Assembly (NCBI RefSeq): GCF_902460355.1
Contig: NZ_CABPTO010000001.1
Coordinates: 434,001 to 498,000 of the forward strand
Length of the DNA: 64,000 bases
Direction of reading: 5' to 3'
Source of the DNA: Streptococcus sp. Marseille-P6264
GTDB taxonomy: Bacteria > Bacillota > Bacilli > Lactobacillales > Streptococcaceae
Shown piece after piece: positions 49,694-59,239 of this stretch (the first letter of the stretch is position 1; each line of letters starts with the position of its first letter). The translations under genes were made by a program, and so were the position numbers. The notes beneath the pieces were generated by a model. That model was not told where the DNA came from, made no database searches, and saw only the letters and a list, made by a program, of their open reading frames with translations.

Positions 49694-50668
49694 TTACAAA
49701 AAATATTGGATAATCAAGCTAGAAACTGCGACGCAGAACCAAGCAAAAGCTCCGGTTAATAAAGGCCCAGCTCCAGCTTCCTTGAACTGTTTGAATGAAA
49801 CTTTGGCTCCAATCCCGGCTAAGGCCATAGCCATCAGCCATTGGGATAAAAGTTTCGTGTAAGGAACTAGATTTGATGGAAAAATTCCCAAACTGCTCAC
49901 TACAGAAGCCAGAACAAACCACAAAATAAACCATGGAAAAATCTTCTTCAAGTCTACTTTTTGAGCTGACCGCTTATCTCGAACATATCGATAACCTGCA
50001 AAGATGAGACAGGCGGGTACAATCATCAAGGCTCGGCTTAGTTTGACAATGGTTGCCAAATCTCCCGCTGCTTGACTGTAAGTATAACCCGCCGCAACGA
50101 CTGACGAAGTATCATTGATGGCCGTCCCTGCCCAAGTCCCAAAATAGGCATCAGACATTTGCATGAGATGTCCCAGAAAAGGAAAGATAAAAACAGCTAA
50201 AATATTGAAAAAGAAGATGGTTGAAATGGAAAGAGCAATATCCTCTTCTTCTGCTTCTAAAATGGGCGAGGCTGCTGCAATAGCTGAACCACCACAGATT
50301 GCCGTCCCAAAGCCAATCAAAATGGTTAAAATTCGTCTCATCTTGAAGAATTTCCCAGCTGCATAAGCCGCAAGAAAAGCGATCAAAATAGTCAAAATAC
50401 TAATCTTCAAAGAAGACAAACCCGTTGCAGAGACCTTGGCAATTGACATGGAAAAACCTAAAAAAATAATAGAACATTGAAGCAGTTTCTTTCCTGCATA
50501 GGTCAAGCCCGGCTGAAAGGCATCTGGAAGTTTCCATAAATTATTGAGCAAAATTCCTAAAATGATGGCAAACACACTGGATCCAATCAGCGGAAACCAA
50601 TTTCCTAAACAAATGGAAACAGCTGCTATCGCAAACGATAGAGCAATTCCTAGTAGATTTTTTTTCAC
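49694..50668 (-). CDS. UPF0324 (YeiH/PSE) family membrane protein
   Basis: 324 residues, about ten helices. Family phrases: GSSVFAIILGILLNN, FQPGLTYAGKKLLQCSIIFLG (first part), TAICGGSAIAAASP and WAGTAINDTSSVVAAG. Proposed sulfate or anion exporter, but the substrate is unproven. Ends 12 nt before rodA and is likely cotranscribed with it. Confidence 0.85.
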   Translation of the reverse strand: MKKNLLGIALSFAIAAVSICLGNWFPLIGSSVFAIILGILLNNLWKLPDAFQPGLTYAGKKLLQCSIIFLGFSMSIAKVSATGLSSLKISILTILIAFLAAYAAGKFFKMRRILTILIGFGTAICGGSAIAAASPILEAEEEDIALSISTIFFFNILAVFIFPFLGHLMQMSDAYFGTWAGTAINDTSSVVAAGYTYSQAAGDLATIVKLSRALMIVPACLIFAGYRYVRDKRSAQKVDLKKIFPWFILWFVLASVVSSLGIFPSNLVPYTKLLSQWLMAMALAGIGAKVSFKQFKEAGAGPLLTGAFAWFCVAVSSLIIQYFL

Positions 50669-50781
50669 GTCATAACCTTCTTCCTATTCTTTTCATTATA
50701 GCAGATTTTTGGCATCAGTAGCCGAGAAAATTTGCAATCATTTAGAAAAACAGCCAGATAAATCGACTGTTTTAAGCAGTT

Positions 50782-53226
50782 TTAGTCGAAAAATTCTTTT
50801 AATTCCTTTAAAATATCCTGTTCCGAAAGCATTTCTAGAGATGCCAGCTGGTTTAGATTTTGCTGGATTTGCCGACCGTAGCGCTTGGTTGAAATACGCT
50901 TGTCTAGAAGAATAACCGCCGACTTCTGGTGTTCATTGCGACGGGTTCGCCCCATAGCCTGCTTCAACCGTAAAATAGCTGACGGCAACTGATAATCGTA
51001 AAAAGGATTTTTGCCTTCTGCCTTAAGATGATGATTGATTTTTTGCACAAAGAAATCTTTGGGATTATCAAAAGGAATCCGCGTGATGAGCTGAATGATT
51101 TGGTCTTGCTGAGCAAAATCCGCTCCTTCCCAGAAACTGCCTGCTCCTAGCAAGATGGGCGCCTCTCCCTTATCAAAACGACGCTTGATATTGGCTGGCT
51201 CGCCATTCTTATACTGGGCCAAATGCGGCAAGGTCAGCTGGTCTGAAGTGGCTAGCAATAAATCCTTGGAAGTAAAGAGAACCACCATCGGCAGATTCAG
51301 TGGAACCAAGCTCTCTAAGCTTGCAACAATCCTCTCAGCGTATTCCTGAGTTGATAAATCCACCACATCTGGAAAATCTAGATCTAAGAAAAGTTTCTGC
51401 AGGGGCTTCTTTTGCTGAGGAAGTTTATAAAAATGATAATCCTCAAAGCCTAGTAATTGAGGCAAATTCACCTTGGAACTAATCTCCAAAGTAGAGGAGA
51501 CCAAGATCACCTTAACGGTATCAGGTAGGTAATCCTTACATCTCATGAGTTCTGAGCGCCCAGCATGAAGCCTTGTCACCCGATGATCTGCAAATTGTTC
51601 TTCCGTTAGCCAGTAGTACTGGTACTTGGTTGAAAACAATTCCCTGAGCTCTGGCAGCAAGCTCTCATCCAGCTCAGACACATCCTGACGTAGCTTGGCT
51701 ATCTTCTTGGAATCCAATTCACTGGTCTTACCCCGCTGCTTTTCGGCAGCATACGCTAATTCAAATTGGATGCTTTGCAGGATGCGTTCTTGTAAAATCC
51801 GTTTTTCTGTCTGCAAAGCTTGGCTGATAGTTTGCAATTGCTTGGTCAAATTGATACTGGCCTGCGAAAAACTTTCCAAGGCAAAAAACATTTTTTGAGC
51901 CTCGTCCACCACCAGCATCCGATTGTCCAGCAAAGACTGGTCATCTTCTAGGCGCGTCAGAAGGTAAGCATGATTGGTAATCACGACACGACTGCTAGCT
52001 GCCTTGACCTGTCCCAGTCGCCAAAAATCCTCTTCATAAAAGAGCGAATGCTTGCTTAATTTCCCATCATGGCGTATCTGGCTAAAGTAAGACTCGAAAC
52101 GATAAGCCTGGCCGATTTCATTTAAATCACCCGTCTCCGTCTCTGTCAGCCAGATCAAAAGCTGCATTTTGCAACGATTAACAAGTCGATTATCATCCAA
52201 AACCGATAGACTTTGATAAAAATGATCTAATTTTAGATAATTTTCGGGACTTTTGAGATTATGGAAGGAGATATGAAATACTTCCTCTAAGAGTCGGCCT
52301 TCCTTTTGCATCAGCTGGTCCTGTAAAATCTTCGTTGGAACGGTCACCAAGACTCTATCCTGACCATGAGCCAAAATAGGCAATAAATAGCCAAAGGTCT
52401 TGCCAAGTCCTGTCTGGGCCTCCAAAAAACTAGGTGCCGTCTGACTAAGCGCCTCAGTCACATACTGCGCAAATGTCAGCTGGTCAGGACGCTCGTCCAG
52501 CCCCAGCAGATAAAGGTTGGTCAGAAAGTCCTGCGAAAGTTTCTTTTCAGGCGGCAAGATTTTCGGCTTTTTCAAATAGGTACCATGCGTCTCCTGCAAA
52601 TCCTGACCAGAATAGTCTGGCATAAACTGAAAAATCTCTTCGATAGCTAGCCGCGACTCATAGATGAGACTATCGGCAAATTCCAGCACTTTCTCTAGCA
52701 AGGCTTTTGGCAGTCCTGCCATCTTTTTCTGGATTTTTAGAAATAGCTGAGCTGTTGCCTGAGCATCTGCCAAAGCGGTGTGAGCATTTTCCAGAGGAAT
52801 CTCCAGAAGATTGCACAGATTTCCTAAGGCATATTTATCAAAAGTCGGATAAAAAACCTGAGCTAGTTCTACCGTATCTACTCTTGGAGTCAGCAGGTCA
52901 AAGCCTTCCCAAAAGAGAGCTTCTGCCAATAGATTGGCATCAAACTTGACATTATGGGCAACAAAAATCGCATTCTCAATCAGCTCGTAAACCTCACGGG
53001 CAACCTGCGAGAAATCAGGAGCTTGGCGCAAGCGCTGATCATCCAATCCTGTCAGCTGTTTAATATGCTCATCCAAGTCCTCATGCGGATTCACATCTGT
53101 TTCATAAGTTTGGCAAATCACCCCGTTTTCAATGATGACAATGCCGATTTGAATAATTTTTGCATTGCTGTTCGCACTTGTAGCCTCCAAGTCGATAACA
53201 GCATATTTATAGTTCGATTGTGTCAT
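50782..53226 (-). CDS. dinG: DinG-family helicase with N-terminal DnaQ-like exonuclease domain
   Basis: 814 residues. Residues ~8-165 form a DEDDh 3'-5' exonuclease (AVIDLEATS, HNVKFDANLL, NAHTALADA). The helicase part has Walker A EAQTGLGKTFGYLLP, motif II VVDEAQKM and motif VI LKQAMGRTRRNEHQ. The typical Fe-S cysteines of E. coli DinG are absent, as usual in the Firmicutes nuclease-helicase form. Probably acts on RNA:DNA or flap structures in repair. Confidence 0.9.
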   Translation of the reverse strand: MTQSNYKYAVIDLEATSANSNAKIIQIGIVIIENGVICQTYETDVNPHEDLDEHIKQLTGLDDQRLRQAPDFSQVAREVYELIENAIFVAHNVKFDANLLAEALFWEGFDLLTPRVDTVELAQVFYPTFDKYALGNLCNLLEIPLENAHTALADAQATAQLFLKIQKKMAGLPKALLEKVLEFADSLIYESRLAIEEIFQFMPDYSGQDLQETHGTYLKKPKILPPEKKLSQDFLTNLYLLGLDERPDQLTFAQYVTEALSQTAPSFLEAQTGLGKTFGYLLPILAHGQDRVLVTVPTKILQDQLMQKEGRLLEEVFHISFHNLKSPENYLKLDHFYQSLSVLDDNRLVNRCKMQLLIWLTETETGDLNEIGQAYRFESYFSQIRHDGKLSKHSLFYEEDFWRLGQVKAASSRVVITNHAYLLTRLEDDQSLLDNRMLVVDEAQKMFFALESFSQASINLTKQLQTISQALQTEKRILQERILQSIQFELAYAAEKQRGKTSELDSKKIAKLRQDVSELDESLLPELRELFSTKYQYYWLTEEQFADHRVTRLHAGRSELMRCKDYLPDTVKVILVSSTLEISSKVNLPQLLGFEDYHFYKLPQQKKPLQKLFLDLDFPDVVDLSTQEYAERIVASLESLVPLNLPMVVLFTSKDLLLATSDQLTLPHLAQYKNGEPANIKRRFDKGEAPILLGAGSFWEGADFAQQDQIIQLITRIPFDNPKDFFVQKINHHLKAEGKNPFYDYQLPSAILRLKQAMGRTRRNEHQKSAVILLDKRISTKRYGRQIQQNLNQLASLEMLSEQDILKELKEFFD

Positions 53227-53358
53227 ACTGCTATGATTATATCACAAATGCCAGCCTGAGACATCTGAAAATAAGCTGAGCCCCAAAATAAATTTTGTGC
53301 AAAATTTCTGCTTTTTTGTTACACTCTTTATTGAGAAAACATACGCAGAGGAAGCCCA

Positions 53359-53991
53359 ATGAAAGTTCACAAAATTGTCAATCTCATCGCTTTTGAAAAC
53401 ACTTATATCCTTGAAAATGACCATCATGTCATCGTAGTTGACCCCGGCAGCGACTGGCGAAAAATCCAACGCAAGCTAGAAGAAATTGCTAAGCCCATCA
53501 CAGCTATTTTACTGACTCATACGCATTACGATCATATCATGAGTCTGGATAAGGTCCGAGATAACTTTGCCAATCCGCCCGTCTATGTAGCGGAGAGCGA
53601 AGCAAGCTGGCTCTATACTCCTACTGATAATCTATCTGGTCTTGACCGCCATGCAGATTTGGAAGATGTCATTCTCAGACCTGCCGAACATTATTTCACC
53701 TATCACCAAGACTACCAACTGGACGACTTTCATTTCTATGCTGTGCAGACACCTGGTCATTCTATCGGAGGAGTTTCCATTATTTTCCCAGAAGATCAGG
53801 TCGTTCTGACTGGTGATGCTCTCTTCCGTGAAACCATCGGCAGAACAGATCTACCGACTGGTAATATGGACCAGCTCCTTGCTGGCATCCGCGAAGAATT
53901 ATTTGTCTTGCCCAAAGACTATCGTGTCTATCCCGGCCATGGAAATGACACAACGATTGGCCACGAAAAGAATTTCAATCCATTTTTCTAA
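53359..53991 (+). CDS. MBL-fold hydrolase (YcbL/glyoxalase II-like)
   Basis: 210 residues. Zinc ligands in LTHTHYDHIM, TPGHSIGG, TGDALF and YPGHGNDTTIG give a complete binuclear site. It resembles the hydroxyacylglutathione-hydrolase-like group; the substrate is unknown. AGGAAGCCCA is the ribosome site. Confidence 0.9.
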   Translation: MKVHKIVNLIAFENTYILENDHHVIVVDPGSDWRKIQRKLEEIAKPITAILLTHTHYDHIMSLDKVRDNFANPPVYVAESEASWLYTPTDNLSGLDRHADLEDVILRPAEHYFTYHQDYQLDDFHFYAVQTPGHSIGGVSIIFPEDQVVLTGDALFRETIGRTDLPTGNMDQLLAGIREELFVLPKDYRVYPGHGNDTTIGHEKNFNPFF

Positions 53992-54002
53992 TAAACTAAT
54001 AG

Positions 54003-54034
54003 TGAGGCAGATAACAAGACTGCCTCATTTTTTT
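54003..54034 (+). terminator. Terminator of the MBL-fold gene
   Basis: Stem TGAGGCAG / CTGCCTCA, loop ATAACAAGA, then seven T. Confidence 0.85.
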
Positions 54035-54180
54035 ATCTAGTAAATGACTATTTCTACATCTGCAGATGAAATTAGAATGAAAAGTCAGGAAATAGGCTCT
54101 ACAATCTGACTTCCATGTCATGTCACTTTTTGCTTATTATGATATACTTAGTTCATAGAAAATAAAGGATGGTCTTCATC

Positions 54181-54375
54181 ATGGATAAAAGAAAAATTTG
54201 GTTAATTCTGCTGGCTATTTCAGCTATACTAACTCTCCTTGGATTAGGTTTTTCTGCTTATAATTTTTATGTTTTTGACAAGCCTTTTCTAAACAGTACC
54301 ACAAAAGGCCTCTTGTCTGCATTCTTTTTTACCCTCATTATAATCAGCCTCGGCCTACCGAAAACAAAGCGATAA
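54181..54375 (+). CDS. Small two-helix membrane protein (64 residues)
   Basis: MDKRKIWLILLAISAILTLL begins helix 1; a short loop (VFDKPFLNSTTKG) is followed by helix 2 (LLSAFFFTLIIISLGL) and a basic tail KTKR. The ATG at 54181 is preferred over 54169 because the GGATGG-type ribosome site overlaps the earlier ATG. A promoter -10 (TATACT) lies near 54144. Function unknown. Confidence 0.6.
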   Translation: MDKRKIWLILLAISAILTLLGLGFSAYNFYVFDKPFLNSTTKGLLSAFFFTLIIISLGLPKTKR

Positions 54376-54396
54376 CAATAATTTATATTTTTAATG

Positions 54397-54430
54397 CAAT
54401 AAAAAAACAAACACCAAATGATGTTTGTTT
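54397..54430 (-). terminator. Terminator of ftsX
   Basis: Stem AAACAAACA / TGTTTGTTT, then seven T on the minus strand, about 35 nt after the ftsX stop. Confidence 0.78.
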
Positions 54431-54438
54431 TCAATCCG

Positions 54439-54462
54439 AACAGCCTACACGGCTGTTTTTTT
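54439..54462 (+). terminator. Terminator of the 64-aa gene
   Basis: Stem AACAGCC / GGCTGTT, loop TACAC, then a T run on the plus strand; it abuts the ftsX stop on the other strand. Confidence 0.75.
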
Positions 54463-54463
54463 A

Positions 54464-55390
54464 TTAAATCTTCAAGAAGCGTCTCATGGAGATGGATGAA
54501 CCAAGTGAACCGATCAAGATTCCCAAGACTGACACAGCCCCAATCATAGCAGGGACAAACAAGTTTGGCTCAATCATGGAAAGATTTTGCGCAACGAGAT
54601 TTTTATTCATGGTTTGATAGGCCATATTATAACCAAAATAAACTAAAGCTACTGGTAAAACTGAACCTAGCAAACCGATCCAAGCGCCTTCAAAGAGGAA
54701 TGGACCGCGGATATAGCTATTTTTTGCACCCACTAAGCGCATAATCTGAATCTCACGACTCCGTGAAATAATAGTAATCCGAATGGTATTGGAAATCAGG
54801 AAGACTGCAATAAAGATGAGCAAGCCTGCCCCTACTAGTCCCCATACTCGGATAAAATCAGATAAGGCAAAGAGTTTTTGCGTATTAGCTCCACCATCCT
54901 GCACTTCCGAAACGCCTTCCAGCTTCTTGGCTTCTGCCGCAACGGAATCTACATATTTATGCTCTGTCGTATCGACAATGTAAGCGTCATAAAGTGGATT
55001 TGAATCCCCCTCAAAGACCTTCCATTCACTTCCCATTGTCTCTGTCAGCTTTTCGTACTGCTCTTCTTTACTTGAGTAAGTAACCTTTGAGACATGATCC
55101 ATTGAAGTTAGGGCATCATAAATCTTATGGTAATCATTATTTTTAACTGTCTGACCTTCTTTAACGATTGTTTTGCTGTTGTCAGCGATGTCTTTACGCA
55201 TATAGACAACAATACGAACGTTGTTTGAAATATCAGACGCTAGCTTTGCAGTATTTAAAATAACAGAGGCAAAGATAGCAACTAAACTGAGAGTAATCGT
55301 AACTGAACTCACAGCTGCGACTGTCATCCAACCATTCCGCTTAAGGCTCTTAAGCGATTCAATTAAATGACGGAAAAACCTTCTAATCAT
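54464..55390 (-). CDS. ftsX: Cell division protein FtsX
   Basis: 308 residues. N-terminal helix after MIRRFFRHLIESLKSLKRNG, a large extracellular loop (ECL1, residues ~50-170) that in pneumococcus activates the PcsB hydrolase, and three C-terminal helices (FIAVFLISNTIRITIISRSR). The start lies 8 nt inside the end of ftsE; the longer frame to 55447 overlaps ftsE too far. Confidence 0.95.
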   Translation of the reverse strand: MIRRFFRHLIESLKSLKRNGWMTVAAVSSVTITLSLVAIFASVILNTAKLASDISNNVRIVVYMRKDIADNSKTIVKEGQTVKNNDYHKIYDALTSMDHVSKVTYSSKEEQYEKLTETMGSEWKVFEGDSNPLYDAYIVDTTEHKYVDSVAAEAKKLEGVSEVQDGGANTQKLFALSDFIRVWGLVGAGLLIFIAVFLISNTIRITIISRSREIQIMRLVGAKNSYIRGPFLFEGAWIGLLGSVLPVALVYFGYNMAYQTMNKNLVAQNLSMIEPNLFVPAMIGAVSVLGILIGSLGSSISMRRFLKI

Positions 55391-56075
55391 CGTATCCGTA
55401 TTCTCCTTCCGCCTCATCACGCACCACACGACCATTTTCGATAGCAATGACGCGGTGACGTAGGGTATTTACAATCTGACTATTGTGAGTCGCCATCAGG
55501 ACTGTAGTTCCTTGCAGGTTAATGCGCTCCAGCAAATTCATGATTTCCCATGAATTATCTGGGTCCAAGTTACCAGTCGGCTCGTCAGCAATCAAGACCT
55601 GAGGATTGTTGACAATGGCACGCGCAATCGCAATCCGCTGCTGTTCTCCCCCTGACAACTCATTCGGGAAGGAACGAACCTTGTGCTTAAGGCCAACCAG
55701 ATCCAAAACTTCCATGACGCGTTTCTTGATATTTCTACGACGCTCACCGATAACTTCCATAGCGTAGGCAATATTCTCATAAACAGTCTTTTTAGGAAGT
55801 AGTTTATAGTCTTGGAAAACCACACCAACTCTACGGCGCAGCATTGGAATATCCCGTTTCTTGATTTTTCCCAAGTTAAAACCTGCTACAGCAAGGCTCC
55901 CTTTATCGATTTTAATTTCACGATAGAGGAGTCTAATAAAGGTTGATTTACCTGCTCCTGATGGACCTACAATATAGGCAAATTCACCTGGTTCGATATG
56001 TATAGATATACCGCGTAGAGCAGTTGTCCCGTTGTCATATTTTTTAACAACGTCTTTCATTTCAATCATTGACAT
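55383..56075 (-). CDS. ftsE: Cell division ATP-binding protein FtsE
   Basis: 230 residues. Walker A GPSGAGKST, signature LSGGEQQRIA, Walker B VLIADEPTGNLD. Partner of FtsX in divisome-controlled wall hydrolysis. The ribosome site is weak, so ATG 56075 or the in-frame ATG three codons later may be used. Lies 54 nt after prfB. Confidence 0.95.
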   Translation of the reverse strand: MSMIEMKDVVKKYDNGTTALRGISIHIEPGEFAYIVGPSGAGKSTFIRLLYREIKIDKGSLAVAGFNLGKIKKRDIPMLRRRVGVVFQDYKLLPKKTVYENIAYAMEVIGERRRNIKKRVMEVLDLVGLKHKVRSFPNELSGGEQQRIAIARAIVNNPQVLIADEPTGNLDPDNSWEIMNLLERINLQGTTVLMATHNSQIVNTLRHRVIAIENGRVVRDEAEGEYGYDD

Positions 56076-56129
56076 GAATTAGTACAATTCCTTTCATCAG
56101 AGTTTTTATCTAGCGATTTCACTCTGTTT

Positions 56130-57225
56130 TTAGTTGAGTCTCCATTTTAAATAGGCATCAATAAAGCCATCTAAGTCTCCGTCCATGACCTTATCCACCT
56201 GAGCTACTTCATAGCTAGTTCGATGATCTTTGACCATTGTATAAGGAGTAAAGACATAAGAACGAATCTGACTGCCCCAAGAGATTTCTTTCTTATCTCC
56301 CTTAAGCGAATCGACTTCTGCTGCTTTTTTCTCTTGTTCCAACTGATAGAGCTTAGCCTGCAACATTTTCATAGCTCGGTCACGGTTGCCATACTGGGTC
56401 CGGTCAACGGTAGACTGTACGACAATTCCTGTAGGAATATGGGTCAATCGCACACCAGTAGAAACTTTATTGACGTTCTGTCCGCCGGCTCCACCTGAAC
56501 GGAAAGTGTCCATCTTAATGTCATCATCACGGACTTCTACTTCAATAGTATCGTCCAACTCTGGCATAACCTCTACTGAGGTAAAGGAAGTATGACGACG
56601 TTTCGCCGAGTCAAATGGCGAAATCCGAACCAAGCGGTGAACACCCATTTCTGACTTGAGTAGACCGTAAGCATGTGGCCCTTCAAAGGAAAGAGTCACT
56701 GACTTAATACCTGCCTCATCACCAGCCTGATAATCCAAGACTTCTACTTTGAAGCCCTTGGCATTGCCAAAGCGCGTGTACATCCGCAGCAGCATATCGC
56801 CCCAATCCTGAGCCTCTGTACCACCAGATCCTGGGTGAATTTCGAGAATGGCGTTGTTATTATCATAAGGCTCTGACAGCAAAAGAGTCATCTCATAGCT
56901 GGTCATCATTTTCTCAAGCTCGGTCAACTTTTCTTCCAGCTCTTCCTGAACTGAGTCGTCCTCAGCCAGAAAATCAAGCAAGATTTCCGATTCATCAAAA
57001 AGCTCGGTCATCTGATGGAAATTCTCATAGGTTTGCTTGAGTTCATTGAGCTCCTGAGATGTCTTTTGGGCTGCAATGTTGTCATCCCAAAAGTCAGGTT
57101 CTGTCATCTTATTTTCTAAGATGGCAATTTCTTCTTCCAGACCTTCTAAGTCAAAGAGACCCCCTGAAAGAAGCTAATTTTTCACGATTTGCGTCAATCT
57201 TTTGACGAATTTCTGAAATGTCCAT
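56130..57225 (-). CDS. prfB: Peptide chain release factor 2, with programmed +1 frameshift
   Basis: Total 364 residues in two frames. ATG 57225 opens 24 codons ([20 protein letters not shown] then RGSL) ending at TGA 57153-57151. Skipping one base continues from 57152 ([10 protein letters not shown]...) to the stop at 56130. The recoding site has AGGGGG followed by CTT TGA C. RF2 motifs are present: SPF within [12 protein letters not shown] for UGA/UAA recognition and GGQ in [11 protein letters not shown] for peptide release. It autoregulates: low RF2 favours frameshifting. Confidence 0.95.
57149..57165 (-). promoter_or_regulatory. prfB programmed frameshift site
   Basis: Minus-strand AGGGGGTCTCTTTGAC: an internal Shine-Dalgarno-like AGGGGG, the slippery CTT and the in-frame TGA followed by C. 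The usual spacer form is TAT before CTTTGAC; here it is TCT. Confidence 0.93.
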
Positions 57226-57251
57226 AAATACCTCTTTTCATATATCGTTTT

Positions 57252-57257
57252 ATTATA
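57252..57257 (-). promoter_or_regulatory. Extended -10 promoter of prfB-ftsE-ftsX
   Basis: TGTTATAAT (TG plus -10 at 57257-57252), about 27 nt before the ATG; the -35 is poor. Confidence 0.65.
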
Positions 57258-57493
57258 ACACATTTTCAGACATTTGCCTAATCGGATAATGAAGCTCCTT
57301 CATTTTATACAATTTTTAGTAGATAGGCAAGAATGGGAGCTGCTTGTTACGGAATTGTTAAAAAAGTAATATAATGACATGGGGTTGGAAGAATTATCCT
57401 GGATCACAAGGTTCTAATAATCTATTTGGGATTCAAATAGAAGGGATACCCTCCATAAGACGCTTAAATATTTTCAAGTTTTTCAAAATATGC
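57258..57493. other. Divergent intergenic region without a gene
   Basis: About 240 bp between prfB and the phosphoesterase promoters. I see no open frame with a ribosome site, no strong hairpin with a T run and no repeat. Confidence 0.5.
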
Positions 57494-57499
57494 TAGACT
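57491..57499 (+). promoter_or_regulatory. Extended -10 placed 6 nt before a start codon (leaderless promoter)
   Basis: TGCTAGACT (TG at 57491-57492, -10 57494-57499), then AAAATC and ATG 57506. Confidence 0.55.
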
Positions 57500-57505
57500 A
57501 AAATC

Positions 57506-58366
57506 ATGACAAGAATCGGATTTATGAGCGACCTCCATCTGGACTCCAATCAGTTTGGAGATTTTGAGCAGCGAACTCTTCGCCATCTTTTAAAAGAGGA
57601 AGGGATTGACCACCTACACATTGCAGGGGATTTGTCCAACGACCTGACCAAGATTAGTTTGCCTTTTATTGAAACTTTGAAGCAAGAGATTCCCCTTTCT
57701 TTTAATCTGGGAAACCACGATATGCTGGGACTTTCTGAGCAAGAAATTTCAAACTATGATTTTCAGGTGCAGCAGTTCGGCCAGACCAAGCTCATCAGCT
57801 TTTCTGGCTGGTACGACTACAGCTTTGTTCCAGAAAAAAGTAAAGAAGAGCATCCGAGAACTAAGAACAATTTCTGGTTTGACCGCAGATTGGAGCGTCA
57901 ACTAGACGATCCCAGTATTACAGCTCAGACGCTGCAAGAGTTAGAAAAACTGCTGATGACTTTAGATGGTCCCATTATTGTTGCTCTGCATTTTGTCCCC
58001 CATCAAGACTTCCTTTATGACCATCCCTATTTCCAGCGCTTCAATGCCTTCCTAGGAAGCCAAGCTTTTCATCGGCTCTTTGTCAAATACAGGGTGAAAG
58101 AGGTTGTTTTCGGTCATCTCCATCACCGCCACCAAAGCCGTGTTATCAAAGGTGTCCGTTACCATATGCGTCCTCTAGGCTACATCCGTGAATGGGAACT
58201 GACTCGGAACTTTTTTAATGACTTTCCTCAGTATAAGATTCCCCAGATGTACCGCCTGCACAAGCGTTATAATGCTGTCAAAGATTTAGTCGAATTTCGA
58301 GACTATAAGAAAAAACACCTGGCAGCTGAACTGCGAGATGCTTTAACAGTGATTGAAGTTCAGTAA
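57506..58366 (+). CDS. Calcineurin-like metallophosphoesterase
   Basis: 286 residues. Metal ligands are in FMSDLHLDSN, HIAGDLSND, LGNHDM, ALHFVPH and FGHLHHRH, a complete binuclear site. Substrate unknown. No ribosome site precedes the ATG; the -10 ends 6 nt before it, suggesting a leaderless mRNA. The end overlaps the convergent DUF2785 gene by 7 nt. Confidence 0.9.
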   Translation: MTRIGFMSDLHLDSNQFGDFEQRTLRHLLKEEGIDHLHIAGDLSNDLTKISLPFIETLKQEIPLSFNLGNHDMLGLSEQEISNYDFQVQQFGQTKLISFSGWYDYSFVPEKSKEEHPRTKNNFWFDRRLERQLDDPSITAQTLQELEKLLMTLDGPIIVALHFVPHQDFLYDHPYFQRFNAFLGSQAFHRLFVKYRVKEVVFGHLHHRHQSRVIKGVRYHMRPLGYIREWELTRNFFNDFPQYKIPQMYRLHKRYNAVKDLVEFRDYKKKHLAAELRDALTVIEVQ

Positions 58367-59151
58367 TGGAAATGTTGAATTGCAGCTCTCAGCTCATCTG
58401 AGAGCTGCTTTTTGCTGTCCAACTGGACATAGACTTCTAATAAGCAGGAGCGAAAATTGGAAAAAGCAATGAAGTCTTGCTTGCTTTCTAATGGAAAACT
58501 CTGTGATTGAAGCCACAATCTAAATTCATGCTGCGACAGTTTTTTCTTTAAGACAGCTTGATAGAGCACCTGGGCTAAGCGCCAATCCTCATCATTTCCG
58601 AAACGGACTAAAACTCTTTTAAAAACTTGATGAATGACCTCTAAAACCTCTGGCATCCTACTGGAGGGAAAGTCCGGATGACAGGCCACTTCTGTCAATA
58701 AGTCTGCTCCATGAGCGAAGGCATGAACCCAACCGTATTTCCTAGAGTAACCCCTTGTGTCTCTTTCTACTGACAAGTAGGTTAGCCCCTTATCTAGTAA
58801 ATAATTTCTTTCTTGCACTGATAAAGCCTGACAATACGAAGAGTTTGGATTTCCATCACAGTTTAAGAGATTAGCATAAAGTAAAGCCGTGAAGGAACGT
58901 GTTAAGGTAGCTTGACCATTTTTATCACTCTTGTAAAAAAGACCTTGTCTTTTGACTGCTTCTTGAGCCAAGAAATGAAACTGTTCAACTAAAAACAGAT
59001 CACCCTGAAGTCCCCTTGCAAAGGACGAAAAGACTAACTCATCACGAATTGCCGCTTCTGGATGACCAATATGATCCAGCAACCATAAGATTTCTTCCTC
59101 ATAATACAAAGGAGAAGCTTCTTCCAACTTCTTTCGTAAGTTTTGATACAT
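58360..59151 (-). CDS. DUF2785 family protein
   Basis: 263 residues, soluble, helical. Recognisable DUF2785 phrases are FSSFARGLQGDLF, LLDKGLTYLSVERDTRGYSR (trimmed) and GWVHAFAHGADLLTEVACHP. Function unknown. Overlaps the phosphoesterase end tail-to-tail. Confidence 0.82.
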   Translation of the reverse strand: MYQNLRKKLEEASPLYYEEEILWLLDHIGHPEAAIRDELVFSSFARGLQGDLFLVEQFHFLAQEAVKRQGLFYKSDKNGQATLTRSFTALLYANLLNCDGNPNSSYCQALSVQERNYLLDKGLTYLSVERDTRGYSRKYGWVHAFAHGADLLTEVACHPDFPSSRMPEVLEVIHQVFKRVLVRFGNDEDWRLAQVLYQAVLKKKLSQHEFRLWLQSQSFPLESKQDFIAFSNFRSCLLEVYVQLDSKKQLSDELRAAIQHFHY

Positions 59152-59239
59152 ACTTTCATCGTCCTTTCGAGTTGCTTTCTTTGAATCTGATTATACCCCC
59201 TTGTACGCAAAAAAGCCATCCATAGATGACTTTTTGTTG

